From contig NZ_ABCF01000001.1 in the NCBI RefSeq assembly GCF_000181495.1, forward strand, positions 558,001 through 622,000: 64,000 nucleotides of DNA, written 5' to 3'. The notes beneath the pieces were generated by a model. That model saw nothing but the letters and a program-made list of their open reading frames with translations. It was not told where the DNA came from and did no database searches. Source of the stretch: Bacillus sp. SG-1. Its GTDB lineage: Bacteria > Bacillota > Bacilli > Bacillales > Bacillaceae_B. The position numbers and the translations under genes are program-made. Below are positions 52,401 to 60,934 of the stretch, piece after piece; position 1 is the first letter of the stretch, and every line of letters starts with the position of its first letter.

Positions 52401-53522
52401 TTGAAGGCTGTTGAAAAGAGCAGGGACCGCCACCTGGCCATTAATGAATGGGAGAAGGAAGCGGAAGGCTTCATCAATAAAAAAGCATTTGATTACATAG
52501 CAAGAGGTTCAGGGGAAGAGTCGACATTAAGAGCCAACAGAGAGGCGTTTTCACAGTATGAACTATCCCATCGCATACTCCGGGATGTTTCAAGCATCGA
52601 GACATCCGTAACTGTACTCGGCCACACTATTCCTTCACCGGTACTATTTGCACCGATTGGGGTTCAGGCGATTGCTCATCCAGATGGGGAACTGGCTACT
52701 TCACGGGCCGCTGCCTCTATGAACCTTCCATTTGTTACAAGTACCGTTTCTTCATACTCCATGGAGGAAATAGCTCAACAGATGAAAGACACCCCACGCT
52801 GGTTTCAGCTTTACTATTCGGGGAATGAGATGGTCGCCGAGAGCATGATCAAACGAGCGGAATCTGCAGGTTACTCCGCCATCGTTCTAACTGTGGATAC
52901 GCCGATTATGGGATTCAGGGAAAGTGACCATATCAACAACTATTCACCGATTGGCGAGGGAAGCGGCAGCGGAAACTATTTCTCTGATCCAGTGTTTAAA
53001 AGTTTGCTGGAAAAACCTATTTTAGAAGATAAACAGGCAGCGCTAAAGAAGCAGCTCGAACTGTTCGAAAATCCAGCGGTCACCTGGGACGCGATACATC
53101 GAATCCGCCAGTATACAGACCTTCCAATCTTATTGAAGGGTGTCGTTCATCCTGAAGATGCCAAACTGGCTTTGCAATACAAGGTTGATGGGTTAATTGT
53201 GTCCAACCACGGCGGCAGGCAGCTCGACCACGGCGTCGCGACATTGGATGTTCTTGAAGAGATCTGCCAGGTCGTACAAGGAGAAATACCAGTATTAATC
53301 GACAGTGGTATCCGTCGCGGCAGTGATATTTTTAAAGCTATAGCCTTGGGAGCAACAGCTGTGTTAATCGGACGTCCGTTTATGTACGGCCTTGCCCTGG
53401 ACGGAGAAGAGGGTGTCAAAAGAGCGATGCATCAAATCCTGAAAGAGTTTGAAACAACAATGAGACTGGCAGGTACGGTCAAAATCAGCGAGATTGATAA
53501 AACTTATTTGGTTTCCAAATGA
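52401..53522 (+). CDS. FMN-dependent alpha-hydroxy-acid oxidase (lactate oxidase/monooxygenase type)
   Basis: A 373-aa protein of the glycolate/lactate oxidase TIM barrel. Visible elements: FDYIARGSGEEST, APIGVQAIAHPDGELATSRAA, WFQLYY, LTVDTP, ILLKGV (flavin Lys), and SNHGGRQLDH with the catalytic His-Gly-Gly-Arg loop. TTG at 52401 follows CAGGGAGGG. It oxidises an L-2-hydroxy acid to 2-oxo acid with O2. Lactate is the usual substrate but is not proven here. Confidence 0.88.
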   Translation: MKAVEKSRDRHLAINEWEKEAEGFINKKAFDYIARGSGEESTLRANREAFSQYELSHRILRDVSSIETSVTVLGHTIPSPVLFAPIGVQAIAHPDGELATSRAAASMNLPFVTSTVSSYSMEEIAQQMKDTPRWFQLYYSGNEMVAESMIKRAESAGYSAIVLTVDTPIMGFRESDHINNYSPIGEGSGSGNYFSDPVFKSLLEKPILEDKQAALKKQLELFENPAVTWDAIHRIRQYTDLPILLKGVVHPEDAKLALQYKVDGLIVSNHGGRQLDHGVATLDVLEEICQVVQGEIPVLIDSGIRRGSDIFKAIALGATAVLIGRPFMYGLALDGEEGVKRAMHQILKEFETTMRLAGTVKISEIDKTYLVSK

Positions 53523-53753
53523 CTTTTTAATATTACAACTACATGGACTATAATGGGTGATAACGAGGTAAACACCGTATTATAAAAGGAAACGACCTCT
53601 ATAATGGTTGATTCCAGCGAACCCGGCCTCACAAAACAAAGCCGAGCTCCATGATAAGGCGCGTTTTTCGTTACCAGAAGATATAACCTCTATGTACACG
53701 ACCAATAAACTAGCTATCAATTAAAACAAATAAATGGCCACTAAGCCTCTTAT

Positions 53754-53797
53754 AAAGCCCGGGTTAACCAGACAAGCACATGGTCATCCCGGGCTTT
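53754..53797 (+). terminator. Long hairpin AAAGCCCGGG..CCCGGGCTTT
   Basis: Two perfect 10-bp arms around a 24-nt loop. It separates the oxidase gene from the next promoter and may be a terminator. Confidence 0.55.
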
Positions 53798-53821
53798 GCC
53801 ATGCCCATCTGAACTATTTTT

Positions 53822-53850
53822 TTGACAGATTCAAAATACCCTTGTATGAT
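53822..53850 (+). promoter_or_regulatory. Sigma-A promoter of the YeeE gene
   Basis: TTGACA at 53822-53827 and TATGAT at 53845-53850, with the optimal 17-bp spacer, 44 bp before the start codon. Confidence 0.75.
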
Positions 53851-53893
53851 ATGAAAAGTAATTCCGACTAATTTTATCAGGAAAGGGTGTTTG

Positions 53894-55153
53894 ATGATGG
53901 CTATTACAAAAGTTCAGCCCGTCAACGATGCGAAGGATCCGATACCTCGTTCAGATACAAACTTAAACAGCCCGCAAATGCCGTTAATATACGGCGGTTT
54001 GATTGCAGGGGCAATTCTACTAATCTATTTAATGATGACACAATCAGCAGCACAACCGTTGCTGCTCATGATTGGCCTGGGAATTGGATATACTTTATTC
54101 CATGCACGATTCGGCTTCACCTCTGCATTTCGCAGATTCATGTCTGTCGGGAACGGCGAAGCGTTGCGCTCGCATATGCTGATGCTCGGGGTGGCAGTAA
54201 CCTTATTCGCACCAATTCTGGCATTTGGTTTATCCTTCTTTGGCGGTCCGGTTAATGGATATGTTGCGCCGGTTGGTATCAGCCTGCTTGTCGGTTCGTT
54301 TATGTTCGGCATCGGCATGCAGCTTGGCGGAGGATGTGCGTCAGGTACTTTGTATGCTATTGGCGGCGGCCGCTCCGTTATGTTCATAACGCTATTATTC
54401 TTTATTGTTGGTGCAACCGTCGGAGCAGCTCACCTGCCGTTCTGGACAGAAGATTTACCGTCCTTTGAACCGGTTTCGTTGGCAACTTCTACTGGTTTAG
54501 GATATGGTGGCGCATGGATTGTATCCATTGCTCTGTTTGCGCTTATTGCATGGGTATCCACTGTTGTAGAAAAGAAGAAAAAGGCGCCGAAGATGGCACC
54601 AGTTCCAACGGCAAAGGGATGGAAAAGAATCTTGCGCGGTTCATGGCCGCTGTTCGTTGCTGCTATAGCGTTAGCCGTGTTGAATGCTTTGACCCTTATG
54701 ACACGCGGTGCTCCGTGGGGAATCACTTCTGCCTTTGCTCTATGGGGATCCAAAGCGGCAATGTTCTTTGGAGTGGATGTTGCGAGCTGGGGTTATTGGC
54801 AGGGCGCCAACGCAGCAGCCCTTCAGTCTTCCATCTTCGCTGACTCTACCACAGTATTGAACTTCGGTGTAATCTTGGGAGCCTTCCTGGCATCGGCTGC
54901 CGGAGGACTTTTCAGATTCTCAAAAGTGACAGGCAAAAATGCAGCCGCCTCTGTCATTGGCGGTCTGCTTATGGGTTATGGTGCCCGTCTTGCATTCGGA
55001 TGCAATATTGGAGCCTACTTCGGTGGAATTGCTTCCTTCAGCCTGCATGGCTACATTTGGGGTATTCTTGCAATGGCCGGAACCTTTGTGGCGCTCTTTT
55101 TAAGACCGATGTTCGGCTTGTCCGTTCCTAAACCGAAAGATACATTCTGTTAG
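53894..55153 (+). CDS. YeeE/YedE-family sulfur transporter
   Basis: A 419-aa protein with about 10 TM helices. The two conserved Cys-containing loops are clear: GMQLGGGCASGTLYAIGGG and ARLAFGCNIGAYFGGIASFSLHG. These match the TsuA-type thiosulfate permease family. Usually a TusA-like partner gene follows, and none is present. The protein ends in Cys (KPKDTFC). SD AAAGGGTG. Strong terminator after. Confidence 0.9.
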   Translation: MMAITKVQPVNDAKDPIPRSDTNLNSPQMPLIYGGLIAGAILLIYLMMTQSAAQPLLLMIGLGIGYTLFHARFGFTSAFRRFMSVGNGEALRSHMLMLGVAVTLFAPILAFGLSFFGGPVNGYVAPVGISLLVGSFMFGIGMQLGGGCASGTLYAIGGGRSVMFITLLFFIVGATVGAAHLPFWTEDLPSFEPVSLATSTGLGYGGAWIVSIALFALIAWVSTVVEKKKKAPKMAPVPTAKGWKRILRGSWPLFVAAIALAVLNALTLMTRGAPWGITSAFALWGSKAAMFFGVDVASWGYWQGANAAALQSSIFADSTTVLNFGVILGAFLASAAGGLFRFSKVTGKNAAASVIGGLLMGYGARLAFGCNIGAYFGGIASFSLHGYIWGILAMAGTFVALFLRPMFGLSVPKPKDTFC

Positions 55154-55156
55154 TGA

Positions 55157-55203
55157 AAAGCAGTTCAGTTGAGAGGCATACTCTTGGCTGAACTGCTTTT
55201 TTT
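55157..55203 (+). terminator. Strong terminator
   Basis: AAAAGCAGTTCAG pairs with CTGAACTGCTTTT, followed by TTT. Confidence 0.9.
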
Positions 55204-55352
55204 AAAAGTCGATAAAGGTTTTCAGCATTTAAAATCGTATTCTAAAAGTAAAAGGATTATAGTGTCGGCTAGAAGGGAATGGAAAGTAGTTGAAGATGGT
55301 GAAGCTATTAGGAATGGTGAAAGGTACGGTTCAACGAAGGGAGGATATCAGA

Positions 55353-56537
55353 GTGAGTCTGGATGTTAAGCTTCTTAAAGGCATGGAAATCCATTTAGAG
55401 AAAGGCATAGTGAAAAATGGATATATAAAAATAGAAAATACAATAATAACCGATATTGGTCCGATAGAAGAATTAAAACAGGTGGAACACTGGGAAGTCA
55501 TTGATCTTCCAAGTAGTTTCAAGGCCATTCCCGGTTTCATTGACGTACATATTCACGGAGTAAACGGCGCTGATGTGATGGACGCTACACCGGCTGCCTT
55601 ACATACAATGGCGCAAACACTGCCAAACGAAGGGACAACGTGTTTCCTTGCGACAACGATCACCCAGAGCCGAATCGAAATTGAAAAAGCATTAGCAAAT
55701 GCAGGAGATTTTATCCTAAACAAGCAGCACCCTGGCAAAGCAGAAGTCGCCGGGATTCACCTGGAGGGTCCTTTTGTAAATAAGAAACGTGCAGGGGCCC
55801 AGCCGTCCCAACATATCGTCGATCCCGACATTGAGCTTTTTAAAGAGTGGCAGTCATTGTCTAAAGGAACGATTAAACTTGTTACGCTTGCTCCGGAGCT
55901 GGCAGGGGGATTGGAGTTGATCACCTCCTTAAAAGAGATGGGTGTCATTGCCTCCATAGGCCATTCTGATGCGACTTTTGAACAAGTGCAAGAAGCAGTC
56001 CAGGCAGGGGCGATTCATGTGACACATTTATTCAATGGAATGAGGGGCTTGCATCATCGCGAACCGGGTATAGTGGGGGCAGCGTTTTTACTCGATGAAC
56101 TGAAGGCAGAAATAATTGCGGACGGCATTCATGTACGTCCTGAAGTCATTAGACTGGCCTATAAGCAAAAGGGAAGCCAAGGGGTCATCTTAATCACGGA
56201 TTCCATGCGTGCAAAGTGTCTGAAAAACGGGCATTATGATTTAGGTGGACAGAAGGTAACCGTAAAGGATGGAAGAGCAGTGCTAAGCGATGGTACACTC
56301 GCTGGCAGCATTTTAAAAATGAGTTCTGCCATAAAAAATATGTTGCACTACACCGAATGTTCACTTCCAGAGGTTATCGAAATGGTCTCTGTGAACCCGG
56401 CTAAGCAGCTAGCACTTTATGAGCGGAAAGGCAGCCTCTCAAAAGGAAAAGACGCGGATATTGTCATACTGGATGAAAATCTGGATGTTTTCATGACATT
56501 CTGCAGAGGAGCACTCGCTTTCAACAAGGAGGAATAG
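55353..56537 (+). CDS. nagA: N-acetylglucosamine-6-phosphate deacetylase
   Basis: A 394-aa protein, full length for NagA. DVHIHGVNGADVMD metal loop, HLEGPFVNKKRAGAQ, SIGHSDATFEQ, HLFNGMRGLHHREPG and LITDSMRAKCL mark the active site of the amidohydrolase. It releases acetate from GlcNAc-6-P in amino-sugar catabolism. GTG at 55353 follows GGGAGG. The in-frame upstream ATG at 55290 is not supported. It is 4 bp from nagB. Confidence 0.92.
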   Translation: MSLDVKLLKGMEIHLEKGIVKNGYIKIENTIITDIGPIEELKQVEHWEVIDLPSSFKAIPGFIDVHIHGVNGADVMDATPAALHTMAQTLPNEGTTCFLATTITQSRIEIEKALANAGDFILNKQHPGKAEVAGIHLEGPFVNKKRAGAQPSQHIVDPDIELFKEWQSLSKGTIKLVTLAPELAGGLELITSLKEMGVIASIGHSDATFEQVQEAVQAGAIHVTHLFNGMRGLHHREPGIVGAAFLLDELKAEIIADGIHVRPEVIRLAYKQKGSQGVILITDSMRAKCLKNGHYDLGGQKVTVKDGRAVLSDGTLAGSILKMSSAIKNMLHYTECSLPEVIEMVSVNPAKQLALYERKGSLSKGKDADIVILDENLDVFMTFCRGALAFNKEE

Positions 56538-56541
56538 ACCC

Positions 56542-57288
56542 ATGAACTTAATAGCCGTAGAAGACTACCAGGAAATGAGTAGGCGGGCTGCCGCAATTAT
56601 AATCGAAAAAGTTCGTTCCTCAAACGCTGTTAATCTAGGTCTTGCCACTGGTGGGACTCCGGTTGGCACCTACGAATGCTTGATTGAAGACCACAATGAA
56701 AACCATACATCATACCAGGGGGTTACAACCTTTAATCTTGATGAGTACGTCGGTTTTTCAGGGAAGAACCCGAAAAGTTATCAATACTACATGAATGAAA
56801 AGTTGTTTAACCATATAGACATTCCTTCATCCAAAACCCATATTCCCAATGGACTGGCAGCAAATATGAAGGATGAATGTCTGCGTTATGAACAGGAAAT
56901 CGCTCATCACGGGGGAATCGATCTTCAGGTGCTTGGCATCGGAAGCAATGGCCATATCGGGTTCAATGAACCGGGCACTTCCTTTATGTCAAAGACTCAT
57001 CTCGTCGAATTAACACCTTCCACAAGAGAAGCGAACGCGAGGTATTTTGAAAATAAAGAAGAAGTACCGACCAAAGCGATCACAATGGGCATTGCCTCCA
57101 TTATAAAAAGCAAGGAGATCCTTCTCTTAGTTTCAGGAGAAAAGAAGAAAAAAGCACTGACCCAACTTTTCGTAGGCGAAGTGGATGAACGTTTTCCAGC
57201 TTCTGCTTTGAAGCTTCACCCACGTGTGACCGTCATTGCGGATAAAGCGTCGATCCCTGATAAGAATGAAAAGCTGTTTAATTTATAG
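56542..57288 (+). CDS. nagB: Glucosamine-6-phosphate deaminase
   Basis: A 248-aa protein. TTFNLDEYVGF with the catalytic Asp, GIGSNGHIGFNEPG loop and TRE/Ala region typical of NagB. It converts GlcN-6-P to Fru-6-P plus ammonia. It forms an operon with nagA. The usual GntR-type nagR gene is absent here. Confidence 0.93.
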   Translation: MNLIAVEDYQEMSRRAAAIIIEKVRSSNAVNLGLATGGTPVGTYECLIEDHNENHTSYQGVTTFNLDEYVGFSGKNPKSYQYYMNEKLFNHIDIPSSKTHIPNGLAANMKDECLRYEQEIAHHGGIDLQVLGIGSNGHIGFNEPGTSFMSKTHLVELTPSTREANARYFENKEEVPTKAITMGIASIIKSKEILLLVSGEKKKKALTQLFVGEVDERFPASALKLHPRVTVIADKASIPDKNEKLFNL

Positions 57289-57513
57289 TGTGTGTAATCA
57301 AGGGGGCCAGGTAAAAAATATGCGAAAGTGTAGTTGGCAAGAGGAAAACAAGGCTGATTTCATAATGAATTCAGCCATTATTATTTATAAAGAAACGATG
57401 AGTTTGGGCATAACTCTCTAAAGAACAAGCAAAATAAGAACGAAGAGGCAGGGAAACGTCTTTTCTTATTTCCTGGCCTATGATTTGTTTTTATATAAAG
57501 GATGGTGAAAAAA
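57289..57513. other. Intergenic region after nagB
   Basis: About 225 bp with two hairpins: GGCTGA..TCAGCC (about 57351-57375) and AGGCAGGGAAA..TTTCCTGGCCT (about 57445-57480). They probably end the nag transcript. Confidence 0.5.
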
Positions 57514-57633
57514 ATGTCCAAGAAAAAGAACAAAGACCTGCAGTACAACAAAGCAATGCAAAAAACAGACGTAGAATTTGCACAAAACGGCCTTGAAAAA
57601 GTCGCACTGAAAGCTGACGAAAGAAAGAAATAA
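57514..57633 (+). CDS. 39-residue charged protein
   Basis: A 39-aa protein: SKKKNKDLQYNKAMQKTDVEFAQNG then KADERKK. SD AAGGATGG. The word DVEFA and composition recall small spore-associated YfhD-like proteins, but this is only a resemblance. Confidence 0.55.
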   Translation: MSKKKNKDLQYNKAMQKTDVEFAQNGLEKVALKADERKK

Positions 57634-57650
57634 CACACTTTACCACACTG

Positions 57651-57690
57651 AAGCACTAAGAGGGACAGTCCCTCTTAGTGCTTTAAAGTA
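57651..57690. repeat. Palindromic repeat, copy 1
   Basis: AAGCACTAAGAGGGAC is followed by its own complement GTCCCTCTTAGTGCTT, then TAAAGT. A near copy occurs at 58797-58838. Either element could terminate transcription. Confidence 0.75.
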
Positions 57691-57827
57691 TTAAAGGGAT
57701 GATGTTAATCCGCCTAAATAGACGCATATCTCAAAGATGTGCGTCTTATTTGCGTACAAAATAGATTGATGAATCACCGAATGTTTGAAATAATTGGTAT
57801 TAAGAGATAGAGGCTAGGGGGAATAAA

Positions 57828-58013
57828 ATGTTGATGTCCAAGGAACGAAAAATAACCGTTTTTTTAGCTGTATCTGCACCATCATTTATAGCTGCCGGGA
57901 TGGCCCTGAAACAATTTATGTATTTCGCTCCATTAGTAGGCTGGCTGGCCTGTTTGGCAGCACAGGTGACTGCCCTGATGTATGCCTTCAAGGCGCATAA
58001 AAAACAAAGATGA
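57828..58013 (+). CDS. Small membrane protein
   Basis: A 61-aa protein with two TM segments. SD AGGGGG. Overlaps the next open frame by 32 bp. Unknown. Confidence 0.6.
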   Translation: MLMSKERKITVFLAVSAPSFIAAGMALKQFMYFAPLVGWLACLAAQVTALMYAFKAHKKQR

Positions 58014-58230
58014 AAAGGATTTCCTCTGGAACAAGCTGAAGACCCTGCTGAAAGGAATGTTTATGTTGTTTTTAATTATTAGTGCAATTATATTTTTAAT
58101 TTCCGGTTACTATTTTATCCTTACTCTCATAGAAGCGGTGCAGGATGTAGGATCTCCAAAGCTTGCCGCGTTCCTTTTTACTATATGGGCTTCCTCGGCC
58201 ATTATTGTAGCAGGAAACATAATTAAGTAA
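57982..58230 (+). CDS. Small membrane protein, start uncertain
   Basis: An 82-aa open frame with two TM segments (MFMLFLIISAIIFLISGYYFI, and AFLFTIWASSAIIVAGNII). No SD at 57982, and it overlaps the preceding gene. The real start may be an internal one near 58060. Confidence 0.45.
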   Translation: MPSRRIKNKDEKDFLWNKLKTLLKGMFMLFLIISAIIFLISGYYFILTLIEAVQDVGSPKLAAFLFTIWASSAIIVAGNIIK

Positions 58231-58352
58231 TTCAACACCAAAGTAATAAAACCAAGTTCACACTTGATCCAATTGAAGACAATGAAACTAATAGGTTGTA
58301 TGTGTCGTCAATATAAAAAACTGCTCCATCAACTATTAATCGAGGTGTTCTT

Positions 58353-58778
58353 GTGAACAAAATTTTATTATTTTCCGTTCTTTTTCTCTTTCTCCAGGGG
58401 TGCAGCGAAAAGGAGACGGAGGAACTAACCTTTTCTGAAGTGGAGAGCATTCCTTCACAAGTCAGTGAATTTATCGATGCTGTGTTGATGGACGAGGATG
58501 GGTCTGGGAACGGAATTTATATTGCAGAAAATAAAGGGAACAAATATCTTTTCCTCAGTCAGGAATTTCTGGATGAAGGAAAGGAATTTGGAGAACCCCG
58601 AGTGGAGAGCGAAGATGATACTCTAAATGTCTACCTTTATGACACTTGAAGCGACAACTGCTCACAACAAGCAGGCGGCAAATTGTACTACATAGAAACA
58701 GATAAAAACTACGAGTTCCTCGATAAATTAAAAAATGGCGTAGAAACATATATAACAGCTGTCACTGCCATAGAGTAA
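58353..58778 (+). pseudogene. Lipoprotein gene interrupted by one in-frame UGA
   Basis: GTG at 58353, signal peptide with FLFLQGC lipobox (residues about 12-18). At codon 99 a TGA (58647-58649) follows YLYDT. The same frame continues as SDNCSQQAGGKLYYIETDKNY and closes with TAA at 58776-58778. Total 141 codons. The frame is otherwise intact. Family not recognised. Whether it is read through is unknown. Confidence 0.7.
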
Positions 58779-58796
58779 TGGAAGAACACTTTAGTC

Positions 58797-58838
58797 CACT
58801 AAAAGGGACTGTCCCTCTTAGTGCTTTAAAGTGCTAAA
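58797..58838. repeat. Palindromic repeat, copy 2
   Basis: CACTAAAAGGGAC then GTCCCTCTTAGTG, then CTTTAAAGTGCTAAAG, matching 57651-57690. It sits between the damaged lipoprotein and the next gene. Confidence 0.75.
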
Positions 58839-58862
58839 GTATAAAATTATTGAGGAGCGATT

Positions 58863-59087
58863 ATGAAATCAATTATTGTGTTTTTTCTTGTTTACTTATT
58901 GCTCAGTCTTCCCGCAATGTTCAGTTTTGGTTATGTGATTGACTGGGTGCCAGAAGCGACATTGCTGCAAAAGTTTAAAGGGTATGTGGTAGAGGGACTT
59001 GTTCAGTACTTCCTTTTGAAAGTTGTCATTTCTATTATCGCTGCATTCAGCTTTCATTACATTCCTTCTTTACTACAAAGAAAATAA
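58863..59087 (+). CDS. Two-helix membrane protein
   Basis: A 74-aa protein with TM segments at about 3-22 and 46-64. SD GAGGAG. Unknown. Confidence 0.6.
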   Translation: MKSIIVFFLVYLLLSLPAMFSFGYVIDWVPEATLLQKFKGYVVEGLVQYFLLKVVISIIAAFSFHYIPSLLQRK

Positions 59088-59101
59088 AAAGAGGTGCCCC
59101 A

Positions 59102-59668
59102 ATGAGCAGACTTGTGATATTGACAGTTGGAAAAACTCACAGCGGCAAAACGACTTTTGCTAGAAAAATAGAAGAAAAACTCCGAGGTTCAGTCGTCATC
59201 GATCAAGATAATCATGCTGAATTCATCAATACTTTTTACAGAAATCTACTTCCCCCAGAGGGACCGAACACATTGAAATACGCCATCTCCCAGACGATTC
59301 TGGATTATGCCGTTGATCACACCACATATCATGTTATCCTATCCAATTCGAACCGTCATCAGAAAGGGCGCACAAATATAATAAAGTATTTTCGCGCAAA
59401 GGGATTGAAGCCCATCCTTGTAAACTTCAAAATTCCCGATGAAATCCTTCAAATGCGAGTATCCGAAAGCAAACGAAGTACCAGGATATTCAGAAGTGCC
59501 TCTACTTTTGAAGAAGTACTGGCCAAACAAAATAAAGAAGTCGTAAAGGAACCGAATGAAGAAGAAGCAGACCACCTTTTCACCATTCACAAACAAGAAG
59601 ATGTAGACAGTGTGATCAGTGAGATCATTAAAATATCGCAAAACGAAAAAGGAGGGGCTGACAATTAA
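59102..59668 (+). CDS. P-loop kinase-like ATPase
   Basis: A 188-aa protein. VGKTHSGKTTFARKIEE is a Walker A, VVIDQDNHAEF fits a lid or base region, and SRRSTRIF-type Arg residues later resemble AAA_33/zeta-toxin-like small kinases. It probably phosphorylates a small molecule. SD AGAGGTG. Its last codons overlap the start of the next tiny gene. Confidence 0.8.
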   Translation: MSRLVILTVGKTHSGKTTFARKIEEKLRGSVVIDQDNHAEFINTFYRNLLPPEGPNTLKYAISQTILDYAVDHTTYHVILSNSNRHQKGRTNIIKYFRAKGLKPILVNFKIPDEILQMRVSESKRSTRIFRSASTFEEVLAKQNKEVVKEPNEEEADHLFTIHKQEDVDSVISEIIKISQNEKGGADN

Positions 59669-59771
59669 ATTATTTGCCGCTTTCGCTGTCCCCATCCTGA
59701 CCATGATCTCCTGGTTAGCTGTCGGTTATTGGTCGAAGTCAGTGGAGGGTTTGGAAGAAAAGGAGAAGTAG
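59664..59771 (+). CDS. Tiny membrane protein with non-standard start
   Basis: About 35 aa, one TM (LFAAFAVPILTMISWLAVGYW). SD AAGGAGGGG is best placed for an ATT at 59664. The in-frame CTG at 59658 touches the SD. Either start is unusual, so a mutated ATG is possible. Confidence 0.4.
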   Translation: MKLFAAFAVPILTMISWLAVGYWSKSVEGLEEKEK

Positions 59772-59829
59772 TTAATAAGAGGTTACCGGAGGGATCACAG
59801 ATAAAATTAGACCCCTTCCATCGAGATGA

Positions 59830-59967
59830 TCAAGGAGTCCTTAATAGGTTTTCGATTTCATCATCAGAAATAAATTTCCACGTAATATCCTTAAAACTTT
59901 CTTTATCAGCGGGGTCCAATAGTCGATCAATTTCTTCCGGAGTAAGTTTAGTAATGCGATTATACAT
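59830..59967 (-). CDS. 45-residue acidic protein
   Basis: A 45-aa protein, MYNRITKLTPEEIDRLL then KDITWKFISDDEIENLL. SD AGGTGAG. Unknown family, found between two + strand genes. Confidence 0.55.
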   Translation of the reverse strand: MYNRITKLTPEEIDRLLDPADKESFKDITWKFISDDEIENLLRTP

Positions 59968-60110
59968 GCTGTCTCACCTGTCCTTTCACTACAACCTTCG
60001 AAGGGAACTTCCTGTTTATGAGGGTCATAGTCAGGATTAAAACAGAAAAAGATGGCTCAATACAGAACGTGAATTCACTTTTTAGTAGAAAATTTAAAGG
60101 AGAGAAGAAC

Positions 60111-60767
60111 ATGAAGGCCATTTTAATCGGAGCGACAGGTGCAACAGGTAAAGACCTGCTGGATTTATTGTTAAAAGATGATACTTATAAGCAGGTGGAC
60201 ATTTTCGTTAGACGTGAGGTTGAACTCCAACATGATAAATTACGGATACATGTTATTGACTTTGATAAACCAGAACAATGGAATCATCTAGTTAAGGGTG
60301 ATGTTTTGTTTTCGTGTTTGGGTACTACCCTAAAAGATGCGGGAAGTAAAGAAGCTCAATGGAAAGTGGATTACGATTACCAATACCAGATTGCTAAGGC
60401 CGCAAAAGAAAACAATGTAAATCATTTTGTGCTGGTATCTTCCAGTTCAGCTTCTCCTGATTCTCGCTTCTTTTATCTAAGGATGAAAGGGCAGTTAGAA
60501 GAGGCTGTAAAGTCATTAGGATTTTCTAAATTGGTAATTTTTAACCCTCCAGGACTGGTGCGGAAAAATAGTGATAGAAGAGGCGAGATTGTTGGCATGA
60601 AAGCCATTCAGTTTTTAAATAAAATAGGGCTTATCCGCTCTTATAAAGTTATGCCGACAGAAATATTAGCTAGAGCCCTCATCAACTCTACCAAAAGTAA
60701 AGAAAATGGCATCTTTATGCTAAAGGGAAAAGCGATTTGGGAATGTGCCATGGCTAATAAGGGATAA
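60111..60767 (+). CDS. NAD(P)-binding reductase, HTATIP2/NmrA-like
   Basis: A 218-aa protein with the Rossmann start LIGATGATGKDLLDLL (GxxGxxG), SCLGTTLKDAGS, and VSSSSASPDS, then FNPPGLVRKN. It resembles atypical SDR proteins such as HTATIP2/NmrA-like. ATG at 60111 follows AAAGGAGAG. Substrate unknown. Confidence 0.8.
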   Translation: MKAILIGATGATGKDLLDLLLKDDTYKQVDIFVRREVELQHDKLRIHVIDFDKPEQWNHLVKGDVLFSCLGTTLKDAGSKEAQWKVDYDYQYQIAKAAKENNVNHFVLVSSSSASPDSRFFYLRMKGQLEEAVKSLGFSKLVIFNPPGLVRKNSDRRGEIVGMKAIQFLNKIGLIRSYKVMPTEILARALINSTKSKENGIFMLKGKAIWECAMANKG

Positions 60768-60837
60768 AGGTCACTTATCAAGAATGTCAAAACTGACGAA
60801 GGCTTCCTGTAACGGTTAATGAACCTCATAAAAGGGT

Positions 60838-60920
60838 TGATTGGAGCTAGAAACACCTCGTAATCTGCGAGATATCCAGCTCCACCCCCAAGCCCCTAGA
60901 GCGCGCACCTGGGGGCCGAA
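60838..60920. other. Two adjacent hairpins between convergent genes
   Basis: GGAGCT..AGCTCC encloses CTCG..CGAG, then CCCCCA..TGGGGG follows. The GC content is clearly above the surroundings. It may be a bidirectional terminator or a structured RNA. Confidence 0.4.
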
Positions 60921-60934
60921 ATTCAGCTCGTACA

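Larger units (their letters stand above)
53523..53893. other. Intergenic region before the YeeE gene
   Basis: About 370 bp. Only a long hairpin (53754-53797) and a good promoter (53822-53850) are supported. No gene or known riboswitch was seen. Confidence 0.5.

Noticed and set aside
53523-53753. Riboswitch upstream of the YeeE gene
   Set aside because: No match to purine, SAM, c-di-GMP or other leader patterns that I know, and the promoter lies downstream of the region.
55169-55369. ORF before nagA
   Set aside because: Overlaps the SD and start of nagA in another frame, starts within a terminator, and has a composition typical of non-coding sequence.
58647-58649. Selenocysteine at the 58.6-kb lipoprotein UGA
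   Set aside because: The downstream hairpin (CTGCT..AGCAG) starts only 8 nt after the UGA and its loop has no G in the first two positions, so it does not fit the SECIS pattern seen at 2409.
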